Shown piece by piece: positions 45,171 to 56,490 of a stretch of DNA of 64,000 bases. The position numbers and the translations under genes are program-made. The stretch is from Venturia oleaginea. Its lineage: Eukaryota > Ascomycota > Dothideomycetes > Venturiales > Venturiaceae. Every line of letters begins with the position of its first letter. The first letter of the stretch is position 1. Under the pieces are notes generated by a model, which saw nothing but the letters and a program-made list of their open reading frames with translations, did not search any database and was not told the DNA's origin. The stretch spans positions 1,736,001-1,800,000 of the forward strand of contig JABMLP010000005.1 of NCBI GenBank assembly GCA_013176395.1, given 5' to 3'.

Positions 45171-45726
45171 ATGTCCCGAGGCGGTGCAGGAAACTTCTGG
45201 CAAGCCCAAGAAGCTGCAAAGAAAAGAGAAGCGGTACGTCTCCCTCCCTAGGACTCTCCTTTCTCCTCTAACCAATGTTCAGGACCTCGAAGCAGCCCAA
45301 CGCCATGCCTCCACCTCACACCAACAATCCCCTCCCTCCTCCTCGGCGTCGCAAAAACCCGTCCCCAGCAATGTAAATCAAGACTACGCCCACATGGGCC
45401 GTGGCGGCTCAGGAAACTGGTACGAGCCCAAGATTCTCGCCGAAACGGGCGCCTTCTCCGCCCCTGAAGCACCAGAATCCAACAAACCGCCTCAACCCTC
45501 CAAAGAAATTGTTTCCGATACCAGACGGCGAGGAAGAGGTGGTGCGGGCAATTTTGTGTGGGATGAGGATGAGAATAGGCAGGCGGAAGAGGTGAAGGAG
45601 ATTGAGTTGAAGGAGATGGTTGCTAAGGATGTTGACGCGGGGTTGACGCGGCCGCCGAGGGTGGTGCAGAAGGGTGTGGATAAGGAGAAAATTGATAGGG
45701 CTTTTGTTAGGGATTGGGAGGATTGA
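45171..45726 (+). CDS. DUF3602 glycine-rich small protein
   Basis: Exons 45171-45233 and 45283-45726, 168 aa, joined through a 49-nt GTACGT...CAG intron with a CTAAC branch. It starts MSRGGAGNFWQAQEAAKKRE. The [RG]GG[AS]GN[FW] motif recurs as RGGAGNF, GRGGSGNW and GRGGAGNF, the hallmark of fungal DUF3602 proteins. The C-terminus is charged and ends FVRDWED. The protein is soluble with no membrane segment. The molecular function of the family is not known to me; RGG-like repeats could bind RNA, but that is speculation. Confidence 0.85.
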
Positions 45727-45792
45727 AGGAATTCTCTGTTGTTCAAGGCAGCAGGTTGTACGAAGGGACTTTCATGATGGTGAGGTTGGATT

Positions 45793-45858
45793 TGATGTCG
45801 GATTTGGATTTGGATATGGATATGGATATGGATATGGATATGGATATGGATATGGATA
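45793..45858. repeat. GGATAT hexanucleotide microsatellite
   Basis: About nine copies of GGATAT with variants (GGATTT, GGATAC) starting about 70 bp downstream of the DUF3602 stop, probably in its 3' UTR. Confidence 0.85.
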
Positions 45859-46376
45859 CGATTGATGATGAGGATACCCGTGTTTTTCTTTGTTTAATGC
45901 TTTGGGTTTTTATGTGTAGGATATGGATATAGGATTCTTAATTAGAGCATACTGAAATGTTTGGAGGAAAAAATGCTCTTTATGAGCGATCAATTCACTA
46001 GCTGTCTTTTCCCTCGACATGACTCTTAATCATAGGAGTGATTTATCAATCTGACTCTCAAGAACCTTTGAGCATGAAAACACCAATAGTCCATGTCTCC
46101 ATCTCAGCTTGATTCTTTCACCAGGAGCCCACTTGATTAGGCAGGAAGTAGACGTTGAAGCGGAACATCAGCGTGCCCCTCAATGGCGATCGACGGTATT
46201 ACAAAGCTTACGATGGATCCTCGAACTAAATCTCTTTCTTTTTCTCTTGACTCACTTCTGATTCTGTTCTTTTTCACACCACTATTTGATCCAAATCAAG
46301 TCATCAACTTCTCGATTGTGATCCATTTCGGTACGAACATCGATATAAAGGGCATATTAAAGTCGAATTCTGGGAC

Positions 46377-47774
46377 ATGTTGGAAATTAAATGTACAGGT
46401 ACGCCTTATGAGGTATGATTTTTGGCCTTACCTTCAATATCAACTCGAAGTATCTCTGTTTTTTCCATTATTCCATTTACTCCCTGTATGATAACATTCC
46501 CAATTCTCTTCCATCCATCTTCAAGTTTCCTCATCTTTTCCTGCGGTATTCCTCACAATTCTGTCTTCCAATATTCTAATCCCTCTATACATACTTCTTT
46601 TACTTCTCCTTTAACACCGCCCTTCAGATCGGCAAAACCCACGGTCTCTCTGCCACACCTCAAATCAAAGCAACTCTAAAATTCTACACCCGAACATTCT
46701 ACGAAAACACCAAACTCTCATGGCCAGAAGTCGAACAGTTCGCAATGGGTTTCATGCCCGTACTCAAGAAATACCCTCATCTACTTGAGGAAATGCAGGG
46801 AGTAGCCGATGGAGCCGGTGTACCTCTCGCGAGTATTATTGCATTGAATGTTAGAACGGAGATCACATATGGCTTGATGAAGGTCCGTCTTACTCCCCCA
46901 ATAAAATCCAATCCAGCCCAACCAATGAAAGCGAGAAAAAACGCGTGCAGTGACCTTTGAACAGCAAATAAAGGAAGAAGGAGAAGAACAACAACAAAGA
47001 GTAACCAACTAACCACAGCCCACACAGGACGACGGCTGCACAACCCTCGCCTACAAACCCCCCACCTCGCACTCCTTCCTCTCCCAAAACTGGGACTGGC
47101 AACCAGAACAAAAAGCCAACCTAATCGTCTTGCACATAAACCCCCTTGACAGCCCCCGCATCGCCATGGTAACCGAGGCAGGCATCATTGGAAAAATCGG
47201 TCTAAACAGCTCAGGCGTAGCCGTAACCCTAAACGCCATAACCTCAAAAGGAACGTCCAATTCCAGACTACCCGTCCACCTCAGTCTACGCCATGCTCTA
47301 AACCAAGAGAGCAAGGAGGAAGCAGTGAGGAAATTAAAGGACGTTGGAATCGCAGCCGCTTGTACAATTACAGTCGCTGATGCCACCGGTGCCACGGCGT
47401 TAGAATGCAGTCACCTAAGTATCGAAACACTACCCATGGACGAAGCAGGAAGAATATTTCACTCAAACCACTACCTCCTCCCGCCCGCAAAGGGAATAAT
47501 CGATAAACAGGAACCAAAGGATACACTATTCCGCGTCGAGCGAATCGAAAAACTGGTCGATGATATGGGGGGAGGTGAGATGACGGGGGAGAGGATTGCA
47601 GAACTCTTCAAGGACGAAAAAAATCTGCCAAAGGCCATTTGTAGGATGTCTGGGGGTGGCAGTACCGGTGCTACATTGTTTAATATCGTTAGTGATTTGA
47701 CGGAGAAGAGGGCGTTGGTTACGTTGGGTAGACCGGTTGATCCTGATGAGAAGTTTTGGTTGGGGTTTGATTAG
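46377..47774 (+). CDS. Peptidase C45 / isopenicillin-N acyltransferase-like protein
   Basis: Exons 46377-46412, 46628-46882 and 47028-47774, 345 aa. It starts MLEIKCTGTPYE then IGKTHGLSA, the usual family opening. GVADGAGVPLASIIALNVRT leads to DDGCTTLAY. Gly100-Cys101 corresponds to the autocatalytic Gly-Cys cleavage site that makes Cys the N-terminal nucleophile in Penicillium acyltransferase (Gly102-Cys103). Then come QNWDWQPEQ, VTEAGIIGKIGLNSSGVAVT, RIFHSNHYL and the C-terminal ALVTLGRPVDPDEKFWLGF. The family hydrolyses or exchanges amide-bound acyl chains. No penicillin-cluster partners (ACV synthetase, IPNS) are nearby, so a general amidohydrolase or acyl-exchange role is likelier than penicillin synthesis. 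Introns of 215 and 145 nt are long for this window. Confidence 0.9.
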
Positions 47775-48139
47775 CTTGGGTGATTATGGTGTGGCATGGC
47801 TGGGCAGATGGTCGAAGAAGAGAGACAGAGGATGGTTTTGAAGACAACTGTTTGAGTTCGAGGGACTTCTCTTGCGTCTTTGTTGTTTATAAAATTCTTG
47901 AAGCCACTATATCAAATTGTGAGTAAGCATGGTGGGATATCTCATTTCCTTTCAGACGAGTTTTGGACAGCTGTCGATCGTCCGTGTAAACTGTCTCTGG
48001 CCTACATACCATGAATCGTAATCATCGCAAAGATGTCTTCTCAGCATCACAATCGCTGTAGCCAGTTCCGTTCCGCAAAACGCCAGCACCCGTACGCCTT
48101 GAAATACATGCCATACACGGCTCGCCCAATTTTGCGTTA

Positions 48140-49798
48140 CTATTGCTCTAATCCGCCACCGACCTTCATCTTCACCTGTTTCGTCTGCTTCGCCTTCTTG
48201 GTCTTCATGGCCGACTTCAATGGTGCGACCTCTTGCTTCTCTTCGACTCCCATGTCCACGTCCATCTCTTCGTCGTCCATAAGCATGCTCTCTTCTTGGT
48301 CAATGTGGGACTCCTTCAGCGTGACATCTCGTAACTCCATGGGGAGCAGGTGCTGAAGTATGTTAGATTTAGTGACGAATCATATTACTTGAACTTGCCT
48401 GGTTCTCTTCAACGAGCTTCCTATCAGCTTCAATCTGTCTCTCCCTGTTGCCGCTCATCCTGTTCTTGTAGAAAACGCGTTCTCTCTTGGCCCTGACCTC
48501 TGAGAACTTGACCATGGCCTTAAGAGCTAACGCAACATGCTCCCTAAGTGGTTATTAGCATTATATTCTGGATATTCTCGTGCTGAGGCACAGCAGTTAT
48601 CTGATTAGTGCATTTTGGAGACCTGAATATCATCAAGAATCTCGTTCTTCCATCCAGCAGATCAGAACCCTGTTAGTAGTTCTCCCTTGGAGATCCATCT
48701 ACTGCATTGAATGAACGAGATCCTCTTAAGTCGAGACTAGGAGATATCTCTGTCATCCTTTCCTCCATCGAGCCTCTCCACCCAGAATGGGCCCCGGTGA
48801 TTGCATGGCCTTATCGACGCACAAGGAAAAGATATCGAGTACAAAATAGGAATCGCGCACCGGTTGTATCTGACTGGAACATTCCGTCGTGAAGCCAGGG
48901 CGAGGGCGCCGTCCTACGTCAAATTAGCCGTTGAAGAGTCGAGCTGCATGTAGATGAGACTTACGACGACCATCTATGACAGAGTATAAGTATAACCCTT
49001 GGGCGTTAACATAAACCAAACGACAGCAGACTTGCCTCTTTTCCGTGTGCAGACCGGTAGCTCTTAGTCCATCCTAGCTTTCTAGGATTTCTCTTCATCT
49101 AGAAAATAAATAAATAAAGGTATTGAATTGAATGTTGTGGATCAAATACTTTAAAGTTCTTATGGCACTCTAAGGGGAGGAGTCAGCAAGAAAAATGCAA
49201 GCTGGGGTATGATTTACTCACTGCTTTTGCAAAATCTGAAGACGCGCGCATCGTTTCGGACGAACTGTATACCTGCGATGCCCTCTTAGCAAACTTCGAC
49301 CAATTTTAGAATGATTTACCTTTAGATGGGTATACCGGGGCCGAACAGAAAGCTACAATGAAAGTCAGCGTTTGATAAACCCGGAGTAAAAAATCAGCAT
49401 TAATGTAGGCGAGTTGGACACAGCTACCACTCGCACCTCCCCAAACAAGACATATAATCCATGCCGGAACACATATACCCTTCATCATAATCTCTTGACA
49501 GTGCTATATCCAGCATCCTTTCAGCGATCTCGTACTCAAATCCTGCTCTTCATCCACTAGTACTTTAGTTGCTGGAGTCTGGCCGAGAGCAGGTGTCGCA
49601 GAGATGAATGGAAGGCACGAAGGATTGTGTGTTCCGGCAATGTATTGTATGCGCCGGCTTGTTCTGGGGAGGCATTCTTAGGTAGAGCGATTCCGGTTTC
49701 CAGTTCAAGGGCGAGGTTTGGTGAAAGACTGCGCTAAATGTAGGAGTGGTGAAGGCGATTTTATGGGATAGGTACTGACAGCACGTTTCTACGCGCAT
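48140..49798 (-). CDS. RLP24: Ribosome biogenesis protein Rlp24 (eL24-like)
   Basis: Nine exons: 49780-49798, 49320-49352, 49222-49272, 49150-49169, 49036-49098, 48965-48973, 48861-48913, 48399-48543 and 48140-48352. They sum to 202 codons (201 aa, the family size). They read [94 protein letters not shown] and onward to a basic tail. The four zinc-ribbon cysteines are CSFC and CKSKC. Rlp24 is a placeholder for eL24 in nucleolar pre-60S particles and recruits the AAA ATPase Drg1. Exon sizes of 9, 19 and 20 nt are striking. Two introns use GC donors (GCAAGT). The first intron is 427 nt and another 317 nt; the rest are 46-62 nt. Confidence 0.93.
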
Positions 49799-50001
49799 TT
49801 TGGCGGTCTTCAAGAGGGGTTGGGAAGTGGTGAGGTTGTTGTTCTGAAAACGGAGTATCTCGAAGGCTTCATGGAATTCTTCAAAAAGTTGGCGCAAAAA
49901 TCTCAGGGTCCAGCAAAACGATCCGCCACAGGCTATTATTATAGAACTATGTAACACCTACAAGAAATCGCATACCACAGCATACACCTCCACAAACCAC
50001 C
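49799..50001. promoter_or_regulatory. Bidirectional promoter, RLP24/PAM18
   Basis: 203 bp separates the divergent start codons of Rlp24 and Pam18. No specific element is claimed. Confidence 0.45.
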
Positions 50002-50499
50002 ATGGCCTCAACCTTAGCAATTGGACTGGGCATCGCCGTCACTGCCTTCCTGGTACGTCTTTACGAACCCGTAGTCTCCAAACAGATCCCCCTCCGCTCC
50101 ATCTCCGCATATCGAATCTTCCTCTGGCTATACAGTAGCTAACATCACAAACAGGGCAGAGCAGGATTAGTCGCATTACGCAGAAGTAGAGGCGCAGCTC
50201 TTGGAAGAAGTTTTTACAAAGGTGGTTTCGAACCCGTCATGAACCGACGAGAGGCCGCCCTGATTCTCGAAGTCCCGTACGTTCTCCCGAATACCAACTT
50301 CCGTCTTTGCACATTGCATATTGTTGTAGAGAGCTTCATGAGGGCTGATATAAGCGATAGTGAACGAGGCGTCACGAAAGAACTCATCCGCAAAAAGCAC
50401 CGCGGTCTCATGCTCTTGAACCACCCGGATCGAGGAGGCTCCCCGTACCTAGCCGCGAAAGTCAATGAAGCGAAAGCATTTTTGGAAAAGAACTCGTAA
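50002..50499 (+). CDS. PAM18: Mitochondrial import motor J-protein Pam18/Tim14
   Basis: Exons 50002-50052, 50155-50276 and 50355-50499, 105 aa. The N-terminal membrane anchor [20 protein letters not shown] is followed by [20 protein letters not shown] and a short J domain with the HPD motif at residues 81-83 ([20 protein letters not shown]). Pam18 sits in the inner mitochondrial membrane with the TIM23 translocase and stimulates the ATPase of matrix Hsp70 during preprotein import. The second splice joins EVP to DSERG through a split codon (CC|C). The length is at the short end for fungal homologues, which often carry a longer intermembrane-space segment. Confidence 0.93.
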
Positions 50500-53400
50500 C
50501 CGGAATATTCTTGTTAAAATCAAGTGGAGTCAGAAGAGATGGCCGAGTAAAACTACTGCATTTGCGTGCAAGAAGAGGAAGCAGAACTGAGATTTACCTG
50601 GTCAAGATGTACAAATCAAAAGAAGGATGGGCCAGGAACATAGAGGAGCCGATAGTTGCACCTGTTGGTCGACTTGTATATTACATTGCATTCAGCGTGG
50701 CGTTCAAAGGGCATGGCACGGAATGTCAAATCACCACTTTTATTAGGATTGTCAGACAACCAGAGGAGGCTGGGAAGAGAAATGACGGTTGATGTGGTGC
50801 AAAACTAGCATGGATGGTATCAGCTGAAAATTCTACCATTACAATGGACGATGCTAATCTCGTTCTCGGACAATGGCCGCTCGCGTACACCGCGAAGAAG
50901 AAACCGGAATTACCTGTAACGAATACTAAGAAGACTTAGAACCAACTCCAAAATAAATCGTTACTTGGAACTTGGCCACTTACGATAGAATTAGCATACG
51001 CCGAAGGGCGATACCCCTCCCCCAGGAAAATAACTTTGATATCCTTCGCTCGAATACGATGATCTATGCTTACACACAAAATCTTTTAATCGATGATACT
51101 GAGTTGCCTTATGTATTCACCTCTGCAAAAATCTTGTATTACCTATTTGTATGAGCCAATTCCCAAGATTTTGGCAAGGGTTTAACTGGAAAGGTCGTTC
51201 GATAAGCAACAAGTCTATCCCACTGGTTCTGCCTTATCCAGATCTATCAAGCACCACCATCTCAGAAAATACTTCAATACTTCCAATTTTCCACAGTGAG
51301 AAAGACAAGAACTTTCGACTTTGCCCATATATGCTCCGTACATGAACCCGGCTGTCCAAGGTCTTTCTTTGTCAAAGTCGTCTTCGAGAGCAATAATTGG
51401 TGTTGGTATAACTACACCCGCCTCACGATTACATTCGTCCATAATGACTGACAAAACACAGTGGTATGATTTCCCCTTAGCATGGGGAAGGTCCTGGTAT
51501 GCTCCCCTCCAACCTCGTCAAGAGGGATAATCACTAATTAGCGCAGGCTTCCATTCCCAGATTATCCATTTCTTTTGCTGTCTTCATTATTGTGGAGGAG
51601 GTGATGCTTTGGCTTTAGAGTAGGCTTTGCGATAAAAGTGCACATGGGATTTTGTTATCTGGGAGAGGCTTTATTGAGGGGGTAGGAAATGGAAGGATAT
51701 TCTGTGGAGAATTGGTATGATTAATGTTGATGGAGTAAAGGATTTGAGAGGCCCTGGTCCTGGTGTACTTGCTCGTTCGGGTTCGGGTTTTTTGGAGATA
51801 TGTCAAGGAGGTAGTGGATCGTAATATGAGGGTGAGGGGGGTATTTGATATTCCCGAAGGCCACAAATGATGTGGAAAAGTTAGTGGTAGAAGGGAATTG
51901 ATAAGAGGCTATGGCGTGGTAAAAAGTATCAAGAGTAAGTGTTCAAAAAACAGCTGTATATATTTTGAACTAAAATATGCAAAGTCAAATGAGTGTTTGG
52001 GAAAAGGATTTTGCAACAGATATGATCGAAAAAGGTATGAGATCATGCCTGCGATGGGGCGTCTCGTTTGTGTCAGACCGAACTGGAAGTCCCATGGATG
52101 CCTCTCTCAAGAGAGAACAACTAGGAAATCGATTGCATACGAGAAGATTATAATGTCCCCAAGTAATCAAGGCATTAAAATATATGTATAAATTCTTCAG
52201 GATGAGAAAGGATATGGGCCTTCAGGAAAAAGAGAGAAGTAATGCCACGTGCTTGGAGAAGTAGTTCGGCGTGGAAGGCTTTCACCTTGCCAGGCAGGAA
52301 GAGCATACAAATGCGAGGTCAGTTCTAGAATAAGAAACGCGATATGTGTTCATGTTCCAAAAGGACACTAGTAGCATTTCTTAGGGAATATCTCACCCTA
52401 TAAGAGATCTAGAGCCATATCGACTTCTCCCTAGTATTAAATTCTGCTTTGTTTTACTTGATAGGGAGATTGGTACGTCCTATGACCTCATAGGAATTGG
52501 ATTGAGATAAGCTCGTGTAAGACCAGAGATCAAAGGAAGTTGAAAAGCTCGATCGGAGCAGACTTCTAGAATGTCTTACTCACCTGCGTGTACCCGCATA
52601 CAATTGCATACAGCCACAACTTTGGTTGTTCGTTTTTAAAAAAAAAAAATTGGCAGTCGTGTTTTTGGACCAATCGACTTCAGCCATGTCGATTTGACTT
52701 GCAGCAAATGGCTTTGGCGTGATGCGAATATGTTCTGCAGATCAAAAGGGAGTCGTTTTCTTCCGATTGAATGTCTCATCTTGGAATGAAATCCCACGTA
52801 CGCTCAGAGACGCGAGATCTCCCTTCTTCCAGGACCAGAGAAGCAACCATACACAATGACCAGCAATCCACAACACAATTGATATCGCTGGCACATGGGG
52901 ACTCGAAGTCATCTCATAGTAATCAAACAGAGTTTGGAAAGTCCATCCCAAAATCAACATTGATGAGTTTTCATAGATGAGTTTTCATAGCCTTGCTGAA
53001 TTAAATTGCCAGGAAACCATCGATATCGATGGCGACAGGTGGAATGCTGGTCTGCCTCCCTACGAGTGGTGGCCTTCGGCGTGCTCAAGTGAGGAGAGCT
53101 CAACGTTGAACGAAGGAGAAGGGAGGCGTAGTAAAAGACTGATGGATTGGAGAACAAATGCTGTGGAAAATACCGTTGAGAGAATACCAAGGTGGCGACG
53201 AAGATGGCAATCCATAAATGTTGCATCGTGCATCGGTCGAACTCCCGATTCTTGCTAGATTATTTCAAGGTTGGTGACGATCAACGATAGCTCATCCTAA
53301 ACGTTCTCGTGAATCGAAAGCGGTCTGAAAGCGGTCTGAAAGTGGTGCTAGCGGATGCTGCTGCCATGCCAAGATGCGACGGAAGAGCATTGGGGAAACG

Positions 53401-56400
53401 GCCTCCAGTGCGATGCAGGGTGTTACGATGTCGTGATTGCGGCTGTTGTTTGCTTAGACCAAAGAATTTTCGTCCGGGCGAATCCACAGACTATCTACAC
53501 ATGTTTATTTTGTATTTTTTTTGGCATGTAAGAGTAGAGTTGCATGTCGGTGATTGATCCCTTCCGTGACATTCCCACAGATGATATCGAATCTATGCGC
53601 GCAAATGAGCAACAAAAGTGCTGTAAAGATGTGGAAGCTGGAGCAAGCTGCTGTTAGACAGTTCGCTTGTTCGTGAGGGAGCACGATGGTGAAAAATGCG
53701 ATATCTGCTGAAGGAGCCCCAAAATCCCAGCGGCTTCACCATGGCAAGGCTGTTTGGTTGGATCTATGATCTTGTTTGTGAACGGACCAGCAAGCATTAC
53801 CGAGAGCAAAGACCAGCATGTGTCGCTAGCAGAATCTTTTGGAGGTGCAGCCATCGTGGGAATGCTGGGGAAGGGAGGTTCTGGTTCTGGTGTTGCATCG
53901 TGTTCGGGAGTTGATTTTTCTCCTACACCCGTAGAGTGCTTGGTGATCGGCCAAAGGAGGTACTTAATGAGTACGCCCAATCAAACGCCATCTTGGGGAA
54001 ATTGAAATACAATTTTTGCTTATTCCATATCGACGTGGAGGTGGGTGATCTTCGTTGCGATACGCGTTGTGATTACCTTGGCGAAGCTACCAGCACAACA
54101 GGCCTGAGCAGAATTCGAGATAACAAGTCCACGTCCGTTAGAAGGATTGGGAGCGAGAGGGAGCGGGCCGACAGCCACGATAATGGCTGAAATCCGATTG
54201 GTTAGGGGAAAGCAGCTTGAGGTGTCAAGTGATAGGTTGTGAGTTGTTGACACCAAGTTAGTTGATCAAATGTCGCAGCAACCGTTGAGAGATGGGATCC
54301 AGCGAAGTTGTCACTGTTTCAACAGCATCAGCCCATTTTTCTCCCCCACCAGCCAGGCAGGCCATCATGATACACCAAGAAATCCGCTGGTCCCACCCTC
54401 GACGCGGAAAATGCTTCAGCAGGAAAGAAAAGAAAAAAACCAGAGTACTTATAGCAGCTTCGCCGAGTCTCTGCTATTATTAGTCACTTCCAGTCAAACT
54501 GATACGCTGGATTTGATATAGACGACGATCAGTTTCTACTGAGTAGAGATCCGAAGTTGAGGGTCTGCCAGAAATTTATCAACATTTATATTCAATCAAG
54601 AAATGGTAGTAGCGGAACGAGATTGACAAAGCGATGGTGTGGCCGATCTGTTTGAAGAGTCTGGACCGGACCGGTACCTGCATGCAGATTGCAGCTATAG
54701 TCGTATGAATTCTGGTGAAGCATGTGTGGTACGGTGAGCCTCGGGCAAATTGATTGATGCTATCTAAGGAACCATAGGCTCGTTGAAAGGTGTATTAGAA
54801 GGGAGTTCTGAACGAGTTATCAACATTTTAGACGCCATCCTGAAGTCACACTTTCTATCAGACAAGTGATCCTGCTTCGTCATGCTTGATCGGACTTGGA
54901 GTGAATAATTCCAATGTCTATCAGTCTCGTACATATTGCATAGGTGCCTCGATCGTCAGACGGCTGTACCGTTGATGCACTACCACGATTTTTGAGCTTC
55001 CGAGTCGTCGTCGGTCCACGTTCCATAGTACGTTACTCGGTAGGATGACAAGGACAGGGCTCTTTGGACAACGTGGGATCTTCGCAAAGATCTTCAGAAC
55101 GGGCCATGTGTTGTCCTGCCCTGCTTCCAGGCCAACATCGTAACCGCCGCGCGAACGGGTCTCTTCTGGAGAAGCCCAGGAATGTTGCAGAGGTGGAGCT
55201 GGAGAGACGGAGTTACAGACATGGCAGAGAAGACGGATCGTGAACGCTGTACTCGAATCGTCGTGGTTGGTTCGCTAGCACGCCACACAGTGTCTGGGAT
55301 TGCAAATAGCTCAAGGACGGCCGAGATGACAGGAAACGGTCAAGATTCCTCTCGCCCGCCGGGAAATTTTCCTTTTCCGATTTTGCATAGTCACATGAAA
55401 ACAAACAGGAGGTTCAAGAAGATGGAATGGTCAGGTTTTGTGGGGGACAAGTATTGGCACGGCAGCGTACGAATAGGTTTGGGAATATATATATTTTACC
55501 GACCGAGCGCAAGCAGATAAGGCATGACTAACAGCACAAAGCAATGCAAATGGCAAATGCACAATGGTCAGACGGCACTCTCGCCAGAGACAAGCTTCAG
55601 CTGGCCAGCGGGCCACCCGAGACAACGCTTCATACAAGAAGGTGTGCTCGAGCAGTCCCTCGCTCCGGCTCGAGACAGGCTGAGAAGCCTGAGATAGCAC
55701 TGAGGCCGGGCAGGGTTTCGCATCGCACCGCAAACAACAATTACTACAAGTAGTCTCCCAGTCTCCCACGTTGGACGATGCTCACGTTGCACACCCGCGC
55801 ACATCCCTGCCAGGCGTTATCTCTTGTCCCTGACGTCCAGTAAACTCATCACAGACACCCCACGGCCTCAGATACCCAAAACTCCAGGGCCTTTCCCGTT
55901 GCTTGAGGCCAAACCATCCAAAACGCTCGTTCTCAGAGTGCGTGCCCACCTTACGCCCTGCTTAATCCCACAGTCCGCACTGCTAGTGCCCGTTCTTAGA
56001 AAGTCCTCATGCCGTTCCCCCTTAGCCTTGTCTAGCTCCACCATCCCATATCCCATACTATTCGTCTTCATCCCATGTTTCTTTTCCTGTACGCCTGGTC
56101 GAATTGTTTCTTTCTTCCCTCTCTTCGAATCCCGGTCCCTTCCCACGGGTCCATCGTACGCTGCCTGCACGCAACTTTTGACAGGACGTCTTTGTTATCT
56201 TCCTTTTATACGGTTACTCCCGCTCATAGATTCCAGTCCATCGAGCTGCATTTTGTGTCGCCCAAGATAAGCCCTGTGTCACTCTCAGAAGGCAGTGTAC
56301 TCCCCCTGGTATTCCAATCTGATATTCTCATTCCATCCCGCGTCCTAATCTTACCGCAGTCCACAACTACTTTACTCCTCGGCCCTGAAGCTACTTAGCG

Positions 56401-56490
56401 TTCCATGACCCCATTGACAACATTCAATGCGAGTTCCTGTCAAGAAGCATCTCCAACCAGATCGCGAGACACGGGTCTCTCACTCTCTCC
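50500..56490. other. Six-kilobase gene-poor interval
   Basis: No supported gene. Numerous short ORFs occur on both strands. A minus-strand pair at 52742-53226 would join if a 14-bp tandem duplication were absent. An 11-bp unit (GAAAGCGGTCT) is duplicated near 53320-53340. The last kilobase is C/T-rich on the plus strand and probably contains the promoter and long 5' UTR of the gene at 56491. Confidence 0.45.
52962..52989. repeat. 14-bp perfect tandem duplication
   Basis: GATGAGTTTTCATA is present twice in direct succession (52962-52975, 52976-52989). The two copies are identical. Confidence 0.9.

Noticed and set aside
50511..50792. 93-codon ORF just downstream of PAM18
   Set aside because: No recognisable motif; probably 3' UTR or intergenic.
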